A DNA stretch of 64,000 nucleotides from Burkholderia sp. HI2500 (GCF_002223055.1 NZ_NKFL01000004.1:1054001-1118000); one strand, 5' to 3'. Shown: positions 43,972 through 54,124, numbered from the stretch's first letter. Notes: generated from the letters alone by a model not told the origin. Made by a program: numbers and translations.

Positions 43972-45930
43972 TCAGGCCGCGGCGGCGCGGGCGGCCGCGG
44001 CACGGCGGCCGAGCCACGCGTCGACCAGCTGCGCGAAGTTGCCGGCGACTTCGTCGATCAGCGCCTGGTCGTCGATCCGGCCGGCGAACCAGTTCAGCGA
44101 CGCGTCGGCCCACAGCGTGCGCCCGACCATGAAGCCCTTGACGATCGGGTTGGTCGCCGAGCGGAAGCTGTCGACGAGGTATTGCAGCGGCTGGTTCAGC
44201 CCGAGGATCACGGCGCCCCGGCAATGCGGGTCGCGCTCGGCGATCAGCGCGGCGAGCCGCGTCCAGCCGTCGGCGGTGAGCGGCGTGAGCTTCCACCATT
44301 CGGGCTTCACGCCGAGGTTGTAGAAGCGCGCGATCGTGCGCAGCACCGCATCGTCCTCGGTGCCGGCCGGCGTGACCGCGCGCGGCGGAATCATTTCCAG
44401 CAGCAGTTCGTTGCCGCTGGCGCGCGTGGCTTCCCACAGCTCCAGCACGCGCTGCTCCTGTTCGACGCGCAGGTCGACCGGGTCGTCCGGGTGATAGTGC
44501 ACGAGGCACTTCACGACCTGTTCGGTCGGCCAGTGCGTGAGCGACGAGCCGACCGAGCGCGTTTCGTCGAAGCGCAGCGGCCGCGAGCCCGGCAGCTCGA
44601 CCGGGCGGCCGACCCACCAGCCGCGTCCGGTGGCCGACGCCAGCGCGTCGCTGCCGTAGCCGCCGCCGTCGATCAGCACGCCCACATGGCCTTCGATGTG
44701 GCGATCGCGCTCGACCTGTTCGACCGCGCGCACGAGCAGGCGCTTCAGCGTCTTGATCCGCGCTTCGTCCGCGCCGGCCTGCACCGCGAGTTCATAGAAC
44801 TGGCTGCGATGGTCGAATGCCATCACGCACAGGTCGTCCCATTCGCGGCGCGGCACCGTCACGCGATGCAGGTGCGCGAGCGTGTGGTCGGCGTCGACCA
44901 CCGGATTGCGGCTGCCGTCGAACCAGTGGGCCAGCTCGGCCGGCGTCGGCATCGCGGCGGAGCATGCATGGCGCGACACGACGATCGCGCCGCACGCGTT
45001 CGCGATGCGCGTCGACTCGGCCCAGTCGCGCCCGCGCAGCAGCCCCGACAGCAGGCCCGACAGGAACGCATCGCCCGCGCCGAGCACGTTGAGCACCTCG
45101 ACGCGCTCGCCGAGACAGGTCGGCGCATCGTCGATGCGGGCGGGAATGTCGCCCTCGATCACGCAGCAGCCGAGCGCGCCGCGCTTGACGACCAGCGTCG
45201 CGTTCGTGATCTTGCGCACCGCCTGCAACGAGCCGATCACGTCGTGCGGCACGCCGCCCGCGATCAGGAATTCCTCCTCGGTGCCGACCAGCAGGTCGAA
45301 TTCGCCGAGCACCTGCTGCAGCTGCCGCGTCACCTGCGCGTCCGGCACGTAGCGGTTTTCGCCCGCGCCGCGCGCGGTCAGCCCCCACAGCACCGGCCGG
45401 TAGTCGATGTCGAGGATCCGCACGACACCATGGCGGCGCGCATAGCCGAGCGCGGTCAGCGACGCCTCGCGCGTGCCCGGCGTCGACAGGTGCGTGCCGG
45501 TGATCGCGAGCGCGCGGCAGCCGGCGATGAAGTCCTCGCTGATCTCGTCGGCGCGCACGGCCATGTCCGCGCAGTTCTCGCGCACGAACAGCAGCGGGAA
45601 CGTGTCGCGGTCCTTCAGCCCGAGCAGCACCAGCGCGGTGAGGCGCTCGCGGTCGGTCTGCAGCTGGCTCGTGTCGCAGCCTTCGCGCTCGAGAGTCTCG
45701 CGCAGGAAGCGGCCCATCTGTTCGTCGCCGACGCGCGAGATCATCGCGGTCTTCAGCCCGAGCCGGGCCACGCCGAACGCGACGTTGCCGGACGAGCCGC
45801 CGAGATACATCTGGAAACTGCGCGCGTCTTCCAGGCGGCTGCCGTACTGCTGCGCATAGAGATCCACGGCCACGCGGCCGAGGCAGGCGAGATCGATGGG
45901 GCGGTCACTCGGAAAGGTCAGCAGGCTCAT
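43972..45930 (-). CDS. iolC: IolC-DUF2090 fusion: 5-dehydro-2-deoxygluconokinase / aldolase
   Basis: A 652-residue fusion. Residues ~1-330 are a PfkB sugar kinase (GGSSGNVAFGVARLG; catalytic base D287 in LGAGDAFLSG) that phosphorylates 2-deoxy-5-keto-gluconate. Residues ~345-640 are a DUF2090 TIM-barrel resembling class II-like aldolases (MAFDHRSQFYELA, LIDGGGYGSDAL, GFMVGRTLW), proposed to cleave the phosphorylated product. The fusion would replace the separate iolJ aldolase, none of which is seen in the locus. First gene of iolCDEB; ATG 45930 opposite the ABC-transporter operon. Confidence 0.93.
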   Translation of the reverse strand: MSLLTFPSDRPIDLACLGRVAVDLYAQQYGSRLEDARSFQMYLGGSSGNVAFGVARLGLKTAMISRVGDEQMGRFLRETLEREGCDTSQLQTDRERLTALVLLGLKDRDTFPLLFVRENCADMAVRADEISEDFIAGCRALAITGTHLSTPGTREASLTALGYARRHGVVRILDIDYRPVLWGLTARGAGENRYVPDAQVTRQLQQVLGEFDLLVGTEEEFLIAGGVPHDVIGSLQAVRKITNATLVVKRGALGCCVIEGDIPARIDDAPTCLGERVEVLNVLGAGDAFLSGLLSGLLRGRDWAESTRIANACGAIVVSRHACSAAMPTPAELAHWFDGSRNPVVDADHTLAHLHRVTVPRREWDDLCVMAFDHRSQFYELAVQAGADEARIKTLKRLLVRAVEQVERDRHIEGHVGVLIDGGGYGSDALASATGRGWWVGRPVELPGSRPLRFDETRSVGSSLTHWPTEQVVKCLVHYHPDDPVDLRVEQEQRVLELWEATRASGNELLLEMIPPRAVTPAGTEDDAVLRTIARFYNLGVKPEWWKLTPLTADGWTRLAALIAERDPHCRGAVILGLNQPLQYLVDSFRSATNPIVKGFMVGRTLWADASLNWFAGRIDDQALIDEVAGNFAQLVDAWLGRRAAAARAAAA

Positions 45931-46072
45931 ATCACGTGTCACGCTCGCGGCCGGCGTTCGGCGATGCCGGCAGATTAGGGGACCGAACCTCGGGCGACGC
46001 TTCGCATCGTGTGCTGCACGACGCGGGACTGCCTGCCGCAAGGAATCGGGCTACGGAACGGAGTCTAGACTT

Positions 46073-46122
46073 TTTGGAAATCCAGTTCCCTAGGTGAAAT
46101 CACGTAGAAATAAATTTCCAAA
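46073..46122. promoter_or_regulatory. Candidate IolR operators in the iolC / ABC-transporter divergent region
   Basis: Within the 317-base gap 45931-46247 the stretch 46070-46140 is AT-rich and symmetrical. A GGAA-N6-TTCC palindrome occupies 46076-46089, and a 9-bp inverted repeat TTTGGAAAT (46073-46081) / ATTTCCAAA (46114-46122) has centres 41 bases apart, about four helical turns. As I recall, GGAA-N6-TTCC is the motif reported for the RpiR-type IolR of Sinorhizobium. Binding by the IolR at 54432 is inference. Confidence 0.55.
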
Positions 46123-46247
46123 TTTTCGAGGAAGTGATCTACAGTTTCATCCGGATGCTTCAGTCCGTATCGGCTTCGATCGGACTCGGCCCGGCGGCGC
46201 GCAACGCGCCGTCTTCCGCCCCCCGGAGATGAGGAGACAGATTGATC

Positions 46248-47174
46248 ATGAAGACCAAGCTGATGGCCGTCGCGGCCGCCGCGATCCTGGCAGCGCCGCT
46301 CGCGCATGCCGAGAAGATCGGCGTGACGATGGCGTCGTTCGACGACACGTTCCTGACCATCCTGCGCAACAGCATCGCCGATTCGGCGAAGAAGGACGGC
46401 GCGACGGTGCAGATCGAGGACGGCGGCAACGACGTCGGCAAGCAGTTGAGCCAGGTCCAGAACATGATCGCGCAGAAGGTCGACGCGATCATCGTGAACG
46501 CGGTCGATACCGACGCGACGCCGAAGATCACCAAGATGGTGACGGCGGCCAAGATTCCGCTCGTCTACGTGAACCGCAAGCCGGTCGATTTCGACAAGCT
46601 GCCGGCCGGCGTCGCGGTGGTCGCGTCCGACGAGAAGCAGTCGGGCACGCTGCAGGCGCGCCAGGTGTGCAAGCTGCTCGGCGGCAAGGGCGACCTCCTC
46701 GTGCTGATGGGCGAGCTGTCCAACGAATCGGCGCGCGCCCGCACCAAGGACATCGAGGACGTGATCGCGACGAAGGATTGCGCGGGCATGAAGATCGTCG
46801 ACAAGCGCGAGGGCAAGTGGAGCCGCACGCAGGGCCAGGACATCACGATGAACTGGCTGAGCTCCGGCACGAAGTACGACGCGATCATCTCCAACAACGA
46901 CGAGATGGCGATCGGCGCGATCAACGCGCTGAAGGCCGCGCGCAAGTGGACGCCGAAGACGATCGTCGCCGGCATCGACGCGACGCCGGACGGCCTGGCG
47001 TCGATGAAGAGCGGCGAGCTGAAGGTGTCGGTGTACCAGAACGCATCCGGGCAGGGGCAGCAGGCCGTCGCGGCCGCGCTCAAGCTCGCGAAGAAGCAGT
47101 CTGTCGACCGCTACGTGAACGTGCCGTTCGAGCTCGTGACGCCCGAGAACATGAACCAGTACGCGAAGCATTGA
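46248..47174 (+). CDS. Sugar ABC transporter substrate-binding protein (inositol-type)
   Basis: A 308-residue periplasmic protein of the ribose-binding (PBP1) type. The signal peptide is [21 protein letters not shown] (cleavage after A21), and the mature chain begins with the strand [13 protein letters not shown]. Later motifs [15 protein letters not shown] and [12 protein letters not shown] are typical of sugar/inositol binding proteins. GAGGAG lies 11 bases before ATG 46248; a TTG six bases upstream is too close to that site. It delivers myo-inositol, by context, to the ATPase/permease that follow. First gene of the plus-strand operon. Confidence 0.9.
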   Translation: MKTKLMAVAAAAILAAPLAHAEKIGVTMASFDDTFLTILRNSIADSAKKDGATVQIEDGGNDVGKQLSQVQNMIAQKVDAIIVNAVDTDATPKITKMVTAAKIPLVYVNRKPVDFDKLPAGVAVVASDEKQSGTLQARQVCKLLGGKGDLLVLMGELSNESARARTKDIEDVIATKDCAGMKIVDKREGKWSRTQGQDITMNWLSSGTKYDAIISNNDEMAIGAINALKAARKWTPKTIVAGIDATPDGLASMKSGELKVSVYQNASGQGQQAVAAALKLAKKQSVDRYVNVPFELVTPENMNQYAKH

Positions 47175-47242
47175 CCGGTGATCCGTTGAATGGCGCGGGC
47201 CCGGCACGACCGGGTTCGCGCACGACTTGTCGAGGAACGTCC

Positions 47243-48826
47243 ATGTTTACAGCCAGAGTCGCGCGCCCGATGGCCGGCGACGATGCGCGGGCCGCTTCGT
47301 CCGGCTCGACCGGCGCGTCGGCCCCGCCGGCTTCTTCCGCGGCCGACTGCGTGCTCGAGGTGCGCGGTGTCGGCAAGTCCTTTCCGGGCGTCGTCGCGCT
47401 CGACGGCGTGCAGTTCCGCGTGCGCCGCGGCACCGTCCACGCGCTGATGGGCGAGAACGGCGCGGGCAAGTCGACGCTGATGAAGATCATTGCCGGCGTC
47501 TACACGCCCGACCAGGGCGAGATCCTGATCAACGGCGAGCCGGTCGTGCTGAACGGCCCGCTCGATGCGCTCGACCGCGGCATCGCGATGATCCACCAGG
47601 AACTCAACCTGATGCCGTACATGACGGTCGCGGAGAACATCTGGATCCGCCGCGAACCGAAGAACCGTTTCGGCCTGATCGATCACGCCGCGCTGCGCCG
47701 CCAGACGGCCGAGCTGTTCGAACGGCTGTCGATCGACATCGATCCGGAAACCGACGTGCGCACGCTGACCGTCGCGAGCCGCCAGATGGTCGAGATCGCG
47801 AAGGCCGTGTCGTTCGACTCCGACGTGCTGATCATGGACGAGCCGACTTCCGCGCTGACCGACAAGGAAGTCACGCACCTGTTCCGGATCATTCGCCAGC
47901 TGCGCGAGCAGGGCAAGGGCATCGTCTACATCACACACAAGATGAACGAGCTGTTCGAGATCGCCGACGAGTTCTCGGTGTTCCGCGACGGCAAGTACAT
48001 CGGCACGCATGCATCGAGCGACGTCACGCGCGACGACATCATCCGCATGATGGTCGGGCGCGAGATCACGCAGATGTTCCCGAAGGAAGAGGTGCCGATC
48101 GGCGACGTCGTGCTGTCGGTGCGGAACCTCGGCGTCGACGGCGTGTTCCGCGACGTGAGCTTCGAGCTGCGCGCGGGCGAGATCCTCGGCGTGGCCGGCC
48201 TCGTCGGCTCGGGGCGCTCGAACGTCGCGGAGGCGCTGTTCGGCGTCGTGCCGGCCACGTCGGGCGAGATCCGGATCGACGGCAAGCCGGTGCGCATCAC
48301 GACGCCCGCGCAGGCGATGAAGCACGGGATGGCCTTTCTCACCGAAGACCGCAAGGACACCGGCTGCTTCCTGAATCTCGACCTGCTCGCGAACATGGAA
48401 GCGGCGGTGCTCAGCCACCGCTACGTGAAGTTCAATTTCGTGCAGCAGGCGCAACTGAAGCGCGACTGCGAGGCAATGAGCCGGATGCTGCGCGTGAAGT
48501 CGCCCGGGTTGCACGAGGAAATCCAGAACCTGTCGGGCGGCAACCAGCAGAAGGTGCTGATCGGCCGGTGGCTGCTCACGCAGCCGCGCATCCTGATCCT
48601 CGACGAACCGACGCGCGGCATCGACGTCGGCGCGAAGGCCGAGATCCACCGGCTCGTCAGCGCGCTCGCCGGCAAGGGCGTCGCGGTGCTGATGATCTCG
48701 TCGGAGATGCCGGAAGTGCTGGGAATGAGCGATCGCGTGATGGTGATGCACGAAGGGCGCATGACCGGCATCGTCGATCGCAAGGACGCCGACCAGGTCC
48801 GCATCATGGATCTCGCGTCGCGCTGA
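47243..48826 (+). CDS. Sugar (inositol) ABC transporter ATPase, two-domain
   Basis: A 527-residue ATPase with two fused nucleotide-binding domains, as in MglA/RbsA. The first has an intact Walker [10 protein letters not shown] (residues 70-78), and Walker B VLIMDEP. The second has the degenerate [10 protein letters not shown] loop with Arg for Lys, normal in this family, and a full LSGGNQQKV signature with [12 protein letters not shown]. About 35 low-complexity residues precede the first domain. It powers inositol import together with the binding protein and permease on either side. Confidence 0.9.
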   Translation: MFTARVARPMAGDDARAASSGSTGASAPPASSAADCVLEVRGVGKSFPGVVALDGVQFRVRRGTVHALMGENGAGKSTLMKIIAGVYTPDQGEILINGEPVVLNGPLDALDRGIAMIHQELNLMPYMTVAENIWIRREPKNRFGLIDHAALRRQTAELFERLSIDIDPETDVRTLTVASRQMVEIAKAVSFDSDVLIMDEPTSALTDKEVTHLFRIIRQLREQGKGIVYITHKMNELFEIADEFSVFRDGKYIGTHASSDVTRDDIIRMMVGREITQMFPKEEVPIGDVVLSVRNLGVDGVFRDVSFELRAGEILGVAGLVGSGRSNVAEALFGVVPATSGEIRIDGKPVRITTPAQAMKHGMAFLTEDRKDTGCFLNLDLLANMEAAVLSHRYVKFNFVQQAQLKRDCEAMSRMLRVKSPGLHEEIQNLSGGNQQKVLIGRWLLTQPRILILDEPTRGIDVGAKAEIHRLVSALAGKGVAVLMISSEMPEVLGMSDRVMVMHEGRMTGIVDRKDADQVRIMDLASR

Positions 48827-48852
48827 GCCGAACCAAGATTGGAGACAAAGCA

Positions 48853-49878
48853 ATGGGCAACCTGAACCCGGTCGCGGATGCGCAGACCATGACCCTCAAG
48901 ACGCGGCACACGAAGTGGCCGCCCGAGCTGAGCATCTTCCTCGTGCTCGTCGGCATCAGCCTGTTCTTCGAGATCGTCGGCTGGATCGTCGTCGGCCAGA
49001 GCTTCCTGTTCAACACCGAGCGGCTCGAGATCATCGTGCTGCAGATGGCCGTGATCGGCATCATCGCGGTCGGCGTGAACCTCGTGATCATCACCAGCGG
49101 GATCGACCTGTCGTCGGGCTCGGTCGTGGCCGCCGCGGCGGTCGTCTCGGCGAGTCTCGCGCAGGTGTCCGACTTCCCGCGCGCGGTGTTTCCGCACCTC
49201 ACCGACCTGCCGATCATCTGGCCCGTGCTCGCCGGCGTGTGCGTCGGGCTGCTGGTTGGCCTGCTGAACGGCTCGTTGATCGCGATGACGGGCATCCCGC
49301 CGTTCATCGCGACGCTCGGCACGATGGTCGCCGCGCGCGGCTTCGCGAAGTGGTTCACCAACGGGATGCCGGTGTCGATGCTGACCGACCAGTTCGCGGC
49401 CATCGGCGCGGGCGCCAATCCGGTGATCATCTTTCTCGTGATCGCCGCGATCTTCCACGTCGTGCTGCGCTACACGCGCTTCGGCAAGTACACCTATGCG
49501 ATCGGCGCGAACCGTCATGCGGCCGTCGTGTCGGGCATCAACGTCACGCGCCACCTGATCTTCGTCTACGCGATCGCGGGCCTGCTGAGCGGGATCGCCG
49601 GCACCGTGACGGCCGCGCGCGCGATTTCCGGCCAGTCGGGCATGGGCGTGATGTACGAGCTCGATGCGATCGCGGCGGTCGTGATCGGCGGCACGTCGCT
49701 GTCGGGCGGCCTCGGCCGCGTGACGGGCACCGTGATCGGCGTGCTGATCCTCGGCGTGATGACGTCGGGCTTCACATTCATCCGCATCGACGCGTATTAC
49801 CAGGAGATGGTCAAGGGCGCGATCATCGTCGCGGCCGTGATCGCCGACCAGTACCGCAACAAGAAGAAGCGCCGCTGA
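48853..49878 (+). CDS. Sugar (inositol) ABC transporter permease
   Basis: A 341-residue inner-membrane permease of the RbsC/MglC type with about 8-10 helices. Diagnostic segments are VNLVIITSGIDLSSGSVVA and the cytosolic coupling motif YAIGANRHAAVVSGINV, followed by GIAGTVTAARAISGQ and VIGGTSLSGGLGRVTG. A GGAGA ribosome-binding site lies 8-9 bases before ATG 48853. Third gene of the transport unit; the TIM-barrel gene follows after 76 bases. Confidence 0.92.
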   Translation: MGNLNPVADAQTMTLKTRHTKWPPELSIFLVLVGISLFFEIVGWIVVGQSFLFNTERLEIIVLQMAVIGIIAVGVNLVIITSGIDLSSGSVVAAAAVVSASLAQVSDFPRAVFPHLTDLPIIWPVLAGVCVGLLVGLLNGSLIAMTGIPPFIATLGTMVAARGFAKWFTNGMPVSMLTDQFAAIGAGANPVIIFLVIAAIFHVVLRYTRFGKYTYAIGANRHAAVVSGINVTRHLIFVYAIAGLLSGIAGTVTAARAISGQSGMGVMYELDAIAAVVIGGTSLSGGLGRVTGTVIGVLILGVMTSGFTFIRIDAYYQEMVKGAIIVAAVIADQYRNKKKRR

Positions 49879-49954
49879 CCCTTCGTGGATCGCAGATCGA
49901 GGGTGGCACGTGCCGCCGCCTTCGCCTGGAACCCGCCACCGTCGAGGATATTCG

Positions 49955-50866
49955 ATGAAGATCGCGCTGGACCCCTACATGATTCGCCACCTGCCGCTCG
50001 ACCGCCTGCCGCACGCGGTGGCCGAGCTCGGCTACGACCAGATCGAGCTGTCGCCGCGCAGCGACTTTCTCGACTGGTGGGTGATGCCCCGCGCCACACG
50101 CGAGCGGATGGCCGCTTTCCGGCAGGCGATGCGCGCGAGCGGCGTCGGCCTCGCGTCGCTGCAGCCGATGTACCGCTGGGCGAGCCCGTTCGAGGACGAG
50201 CGGCAATGGGCGGTGCGCTGCTGGAAGCAGGCGATCGAGGTGGCGGTCGAGATGGAGTGCGCGCTGATGGTGTCGGAGTTCGGGCGCGGCGCGTCACCCG
50301 AGCGCTCGGTCGGCGAACGGCCGGGGGCGAACCCGAAGGAGCTGTGCGAAGCCGCGTGGTTCCGGTCGATGGACGAGTTGCTGCCGATCCTCGAGCGCGA
50401 ACGCATCGTGCTGTCGGTCGAGCCGCATCCGGAGGACTGGATCGAGCAGCTGCAGCCGGCGATCGACATCGTCACGAACATCGGCTCGCCGTCGCTGAGG
50501 CTGTCGTACATCGCGCCGCACACGTTCTACTACGGCGACGACATGGCCGCGATGATCGCGCAGGCCGCGCCGATCCTCGCGCACGTGCGCGTGGCCGACA
50601 CCTTCGACCATCGCAAGAGCAGCCAGCTGCGCTACATCGTGAACCCGCCCGGTTCGAACCAGATTCGCGTGCACCAGCATCTTGACATCGGGCAGGGCGA
50701 GATCGACTGGGACGTGTTCTTTCGCGCGCTCGGCGCGGCAGGCTTCGACGGCGTGATGTCGTCGTGCGTGTTCGCGTGGGAGGACCGTGCGGAAGCGTCG
50801 TCGCGCTACATGCGCGACACGATCCAGCGCTACGTCGATCGCCATTTCGATCGCGCCGCGCGCTGA
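49955..50866 (+). CDS. Sugar-phosphate isomerase/epimerase-like TIM barrel (IolH-like)
   Basis: A 303-residue xylose-isomerase-like TIM barrel. Metal-site-type residues appear in VSEFGRG, SVEPHPEDW (strand beta-5/6), YIAPHTFYYGDD and HVRVADTFDH. The position in the inositol locus suggests a role like IolH or IolI (inosose isomerisation), but neither can be assigned by sequence alone. ATG 49955 has a GAGG ribosome-binding site 8 bases upstream. iolG starts 60 bases downstream. Confidence 0.8.
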   Translation: MKIALDPYMIRHLPLDRLPHAVAELGYDQIELSPRSDFLDWWVMPRATRERMAAFRQAMRASGVGLASLQPMYRWASPFEDERQWAVRCWKQAIEVAVEMECALMVSEFGRGASPERSVGERPGANPKELCEAAWFRSMDELLPILERERIVLSVEPHPEDWIEQLQPAIDIVTNIGSPSLRLSYIAPHTFYYGDDMAAMIAQAAPILAHVRVADTFDHRKSSQLRYIVNPPGSNQIRVHQHLDIGQGEIDWDVFFRALGAAGFDGVMSSCVFAWEDRAEASSRYMRDTIQRYVDRHFDRAAR

Positions 50867-50925
50867 CGGATGACTGACCGGTGCGGCGCGTGCCGCGCCG
50901 CCAATGAACGACTGGAGACTTTTAG

Positions 50926-51939
50926 ATGACCTTGCAAATCGGCGTGATCGGCTGCGGTGCGATCGGCCAGGACCATATTCGCAGACTGACCCGCACGCTG
51001 TCCGGCGCGCGCGTCGTGGCCGTCAACGACATCGATCCGCAGCAGGCGCGCGACGCGGTGACGAAGTATGGGCTCGACGCGGAGATCTACGGCGACGGCC
51101 ACGAGGTGGTCGCGGCCGCCGACGTGCAGGCCGTGCTCGTCACGTCGTGGGGGCCGACGCACGAAGCGTTCGTGCTCGACGCGATCGCGCACGGCAAGCC
51201 CGTGTTCTGCGAGAAGCCGCTCGCCGTCACGGCCGAAGGCTGCATGCGGATCGTCGAAGCCGAAGTCGCGCACGGCAAGCGGCTCGTGCAGGTCGGCTTC
51301 ATGCGGCCGTACGACGAAGGCTATCGCGCGCTGAAGCGGGTGATCGACAGCGGCGAGATCGGCGCACCGCTGATGCTGCATTGCGCGCACCGCAACCAGT
51401 CGGTCGGCGAGCGCTACACGACCGACATGGCGATCACCGACACGCTGATCCACGAGCTCGACGTGCTGCGCTGGCTGCTCGGCGAGGACTACGTGAGCAC
51501 GCAGGTCGTCTATCCGAGGAAGACGCGCCATGCGTCCGCGCATCTCGCCGATCCGCAGATCGTGCTGCTGGAAACCGCGAGCGGCGTGCGCATCGACGTC
51601 GAGATCTTCGTGAACTGCCAGTACGGCTACGACATCCAGTGCGAGGTGGTCGGCGAGCAGGGCATCGCGAAGCTGCCCGATCCGCCGGCCGTGGGGCTCA
51701 AGCATTCGGCGCGGCAGTCGGTCGAGATCATGACCGACTGGAAGGAGCGCTTCATCGCGTCGTACGACGTCGAGCTGCAGGCGTTCATCGACGGCGTGCG
51801 CGCGCATGCGCTCACCGGGCCGTCGGCCTGGGACGGCTACGCGGCGGCGGTCGCGGCCGACGCCTGCGTGCGTGCGCAAAAGAGCGGGGCGGTCGAGCTG
51901 ATCGCGATGGCCGAACGCCCTGCGTTCTATCGCGGCTGA
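50926..51939 (+). CDS. iolG: myo-inositol 2-dehydrogenase IolG
   Basis: A 337-residue Gfo/Idh/MocA oxidoreductase that oxidises myo-inositol to scyllo-inosose with NAD. The Rossmann motif is [12 protein letters not shown] at 6-17, the catalytic CEKPLA lysine is K97, and the active-site D172 and H176 are in [10 protein letters not shown], exactly the numbering of the B. subtilis enzyme. GGAGA lies 8-12 bases before the ATG. It is the entry enzyme for inositol brought in by the upstream transporter. Confidence 0.94.
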   Translation: MTLQIGVIGCGAIGQDHIRRLTRTLSGARVVAVNDIDPQQARDAVTKYGLDAEIYGDGHEVVAAADVQAVLVTSWGPTHEAFVLDAIAHGKPVFCEKPLAVTAEGCMRIVEAEVAHGKRLVQVGFMRPYDEGYRALKRVIDSGEIGAPLMLHCAHRNQSVGERYTTDMAITDTLIHELDVLRWLLGEDYVSTQVVYPRKTRHASAHLADPQIVLLETASGVRIDVEIFVNCQYGYDIQCEVVGEQGIAKLPDPPAVGLKHSARQSVEIMTDWKERFIASYDVELQAFIDGVRAHALTGPSAWDGYAAAVAADACVRAQKSGAVELIAMAERPAFYRG

Positions 51940-51971
51940 ACCGCAGCCGCCTACTTGCCGGACTGACCGAC

Positions 51972-52898
51972 ATGACGATGAAGATGGGTTGCGCACCGTG
52001 CTGCTGGGGTGTCGACGACGTGAAGAACCCGCACCTGCCGCCGTGGCGGCAGGTGCTTGCCGAAGCCGCCGAGGCCGGCTACTCGGGCATCGAGCTCGGG
52101 CCGTACGGCTACATCCCGCTCGAACTCGACGTGGTGAGCGCCGAGCTCGAGCGGCAACGCCTGAGCATCACCGCCGGCACGATCTTCGACGATCTCGTGT
52201 CGCCTGAGAGCCTGCCGAACCTGTTGCGCCAGACGCGCGAGATCTGCGCGCTGATCACGCGGCTGCCGAAGCTGCCGACGCAGGACGGCCAGCGCTACGC
52301 GGCGCCGTACCTCGTCGTGATGGACTGGGGCCACGACGAACGCGACTACGCGGCCGGCCACGGCGATCGCGCGCCGCGGCTGTCGGACGACAGCTGGGCG
52401 GCGATGGTCGACCACATCCGGCAGATCGCGACGATCGCGCGCGACGAATTCGGCGTGCGCACGGTGATTCATCCGCATGCGGGCGGCTACATCGAGTTCG
52501 CGGACGAGATCGACCGGATCGTCGCCGACATTCCGGCCGGCATGGCCGGCCTCTGTCTCGACACGGGCCACCTGTACTACTCGGGCATGGATCCGGAAGC
52601 CTGGCTGCGCCGCCACGCGGCGCGCCTCGACTACGTGCATTTCAAGGACATCGACGCGGCCGTGTACGACGCGGTGATGGGCGAGCACATCGCGTTCTTC
52701 GCCGCGTGCGCGCGCGGCGTGATGTGCCCGATCGGCACCGGCGTGCTCGACTACCGGTCGATCCGGCACGCGCTCGACGACATCGGCTACGCGGGATACA
52801 TCACGATCGAGCAGGAGCGCGACCCGCGCAATGCCGGCACGAGCCTGCGCGACGTCGCCGCGAGCCGCGCGTTTCTCGCATCGGCCGGCTTCGCGTGA
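51972..52898 (+). CDS. Sugar-phosphate isomerase/epimerase TIM barrel (IolE/MocC-like)
   Basis: A 308-residue TIM barrel related to IolE and rhizopine-catabolic MocC. The N-terminus MKMGCAPCCWGVDD, with a CxxCCW-type segment, and the motifs VIHPHAGGYIEF, CLDTGHLYYSG and YVHFKDID mark the metal-binding strands. It is a second IolE-type protein in the locus, so it may act on another inositol stereoisomer or inosose; that is inference. ATG 51972 is the first codon after the iolG gap of 32 bases. Confidence 0.82.
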   Translation: MTMKMGCAPCCWGVDDVKNPHLPPWRQVLAEAAEAGYSGIELGPYGYIPLELDVVSAELERQRLSITAGTIFDDLVSPESLPNLLRQTREICALITRLPKLPTQDGQRYAAPYLVVMDWGHDERDYAAGHGDRAPRLSDDSWAAMVDHIRQIATIARDEFGVRTVIHPHAGGYIEFADEIDRIVADIPAGMAGLCLDTGHLYYSGMDPEAWLRRHAARLDYVHFKDIDAAVYDAVMGEHIAFFAACARGVMCPIGTGVLDYRSIRHALDDIGYAGYITIEQERDPRNAGTSLRDVAASRAFLASAGFA

Positions 52899-52951
52899 TC
52901 CACCGCATCACGCCCACCCTGAACTGAACACGGACCAGGAACACCCTCATC

Positions 52952-54124
52952 ATGATTGACGGACAGATTCTGCTTGGACATTCGATTCGCTGGGGCATGG
53001 TCGGCGGCGGGCTCGGCAGCCAGATCGGCTACAGCCACCGGTCGGCCGCGCTGCGCGACGGCAGCTTCCAGCTGGTCGCCGGCGCGTTCGACATCGATCC
53101 CGAACGCGGCCGCCAGTTCGGCGTGAAGCTCGGCGTCGCGGCCGAGCGCTGCTATCCCGACTACGCGACGATGTTCGACGCCGAGGCGCGCCGCCCGGAC
53201 GGCATTCGCGCGGTCTCGATCGCGACGCCGAACAACACGCACTTCGAGATCTGCCGCGCCGCGCTGAACGCGGGGCTGCACGTGGTCTGCGAGAAGCCGC
53301 TGTGCTTCACGACCGAGGAGGCCGAGGCGCTGCAGCGGCTGTCGGTCGAGAAGAACCGGATCGTCGGCGTCGCGTACGGTTATTCCGGACACCAGATGAT
53401 CGAGCAGGCGCGCGAGATGATCGCGCGCGGCGATCTCGGCGAGATCCGCATCGTGCAGATGCAGTTCGCGCACGGGTTCCACAGCGAGGGTGTCGAGGCC
53501 GCGAGCGCGGCTGCGCGCTGGCGCGTCGACCCGAAGTTCGCGGGCCCGAGCTACGTGCTCGGCGACATCGGCACGCATCCGCTGTACATCTCCGAGGTGA
53601 TGGCGCCCGAGCTGAAGATCCGGCGCCTGATGTGTTCGCGGCAGAGCTTCGTGAAGAGCCGCGCGCCGCTGGAAGACAACGCGTTCACGATCATGGAATA
53701 CGACACGGGTGCGGTCGGCTACGTGTGGTCGAGCGCGGTGAACGCGGGCTCGATGCACAGCCAGAAGGTGCGCGTGATCGGCTCGAAGGCGAGCGTCGAG
53801 TGGTGGGACGAGCATCCGAACCAGCTGCGCTACGAAGTGCAGGGGCAGCCGGCGCAGGTGCTCGATCGCGGAATGGGTTATCTGCATCCGCATGCATTGC
53901 GCGAGGATCGCATCGGCGCCGGGCATCCGGAAGGGCTGTTCGAGGCCTGGTCGAACCTGTATGCGCGCTTCGCGCTCGCGATGGATGCGGCCGACCGCGG
54001 CGACGTCGCGGCACTGAAGAACATCCGCTATCCGGACGTCCATGCGGGCGTGGAAGGCGTGCGCTGGGTCGAGAACTGCGTGCGCTCCGCCGATGCGGGC
54101 GGCGTGTGGGTCGACTATCGTTGA
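52952..54124 (+). CDS. Gfo/Idh/MocA family oxidoreductase (second inositol-type dehydrogenase)
   Basis: A 390-residue NAD(P)-dependent oxidoreductase. The nucleotide motif WGMVGGGLGSQIG starts at ~13, CEKPLCF contains the catalytic Lys (~112), and LGDIGTHPLYIS holds the expected Asp and His. It is longer than IolG by ~50 residues and resembles the scyllo-inositol/IolW-like branch, so it may handle another isomer or the reverse reduction. Last structural gene of the plus-strand operon; 53 bases separate it from the TIM-barrel gene. Confidence 0.87.
   Translation: MIDGQILLGHSIRWGMVGGGLGSQIGYSHRSAALRDGSFQLVAGAFDIDPERGRQFGVKLGVAAERCYPDYATMFDAEARRPDGIRAVSIATPNNTHFEICRAALNAGLHVVCEKPLCFTTEEAEALQRLSVEKNRIVGVAYGYSGHQMIEQAREMIARGDLGEIRIVQMQFAHGFHSEGVEAASAAARWRVDPKFAGPSYVLGDIGTHPLYISEVMAPELKIRRLMCSRQSFVKSRAPLEDNAFTIMEYDTGAVGYVWSSAVNAGSMHSQKVRVIGSKASVEWWDEHPNQLRYEVQGQPAQVLDRGMGYLHPHALREDRIGAGHPEGLFEAWSNLYARFALAMDAADRGDVAALKNIRYPDVHAGVEGVRWVENCVRSADAGGVWVDYR

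Noticed and set aside
47243-48826. Arg for Lys in the second P-loop (GLVGSGRSN) of the inositol ATPase as a defect
   Set aside because: A degenerate second Walker A is normal in two-domain sugar ABC ATPases of the RbsA/MglA type.
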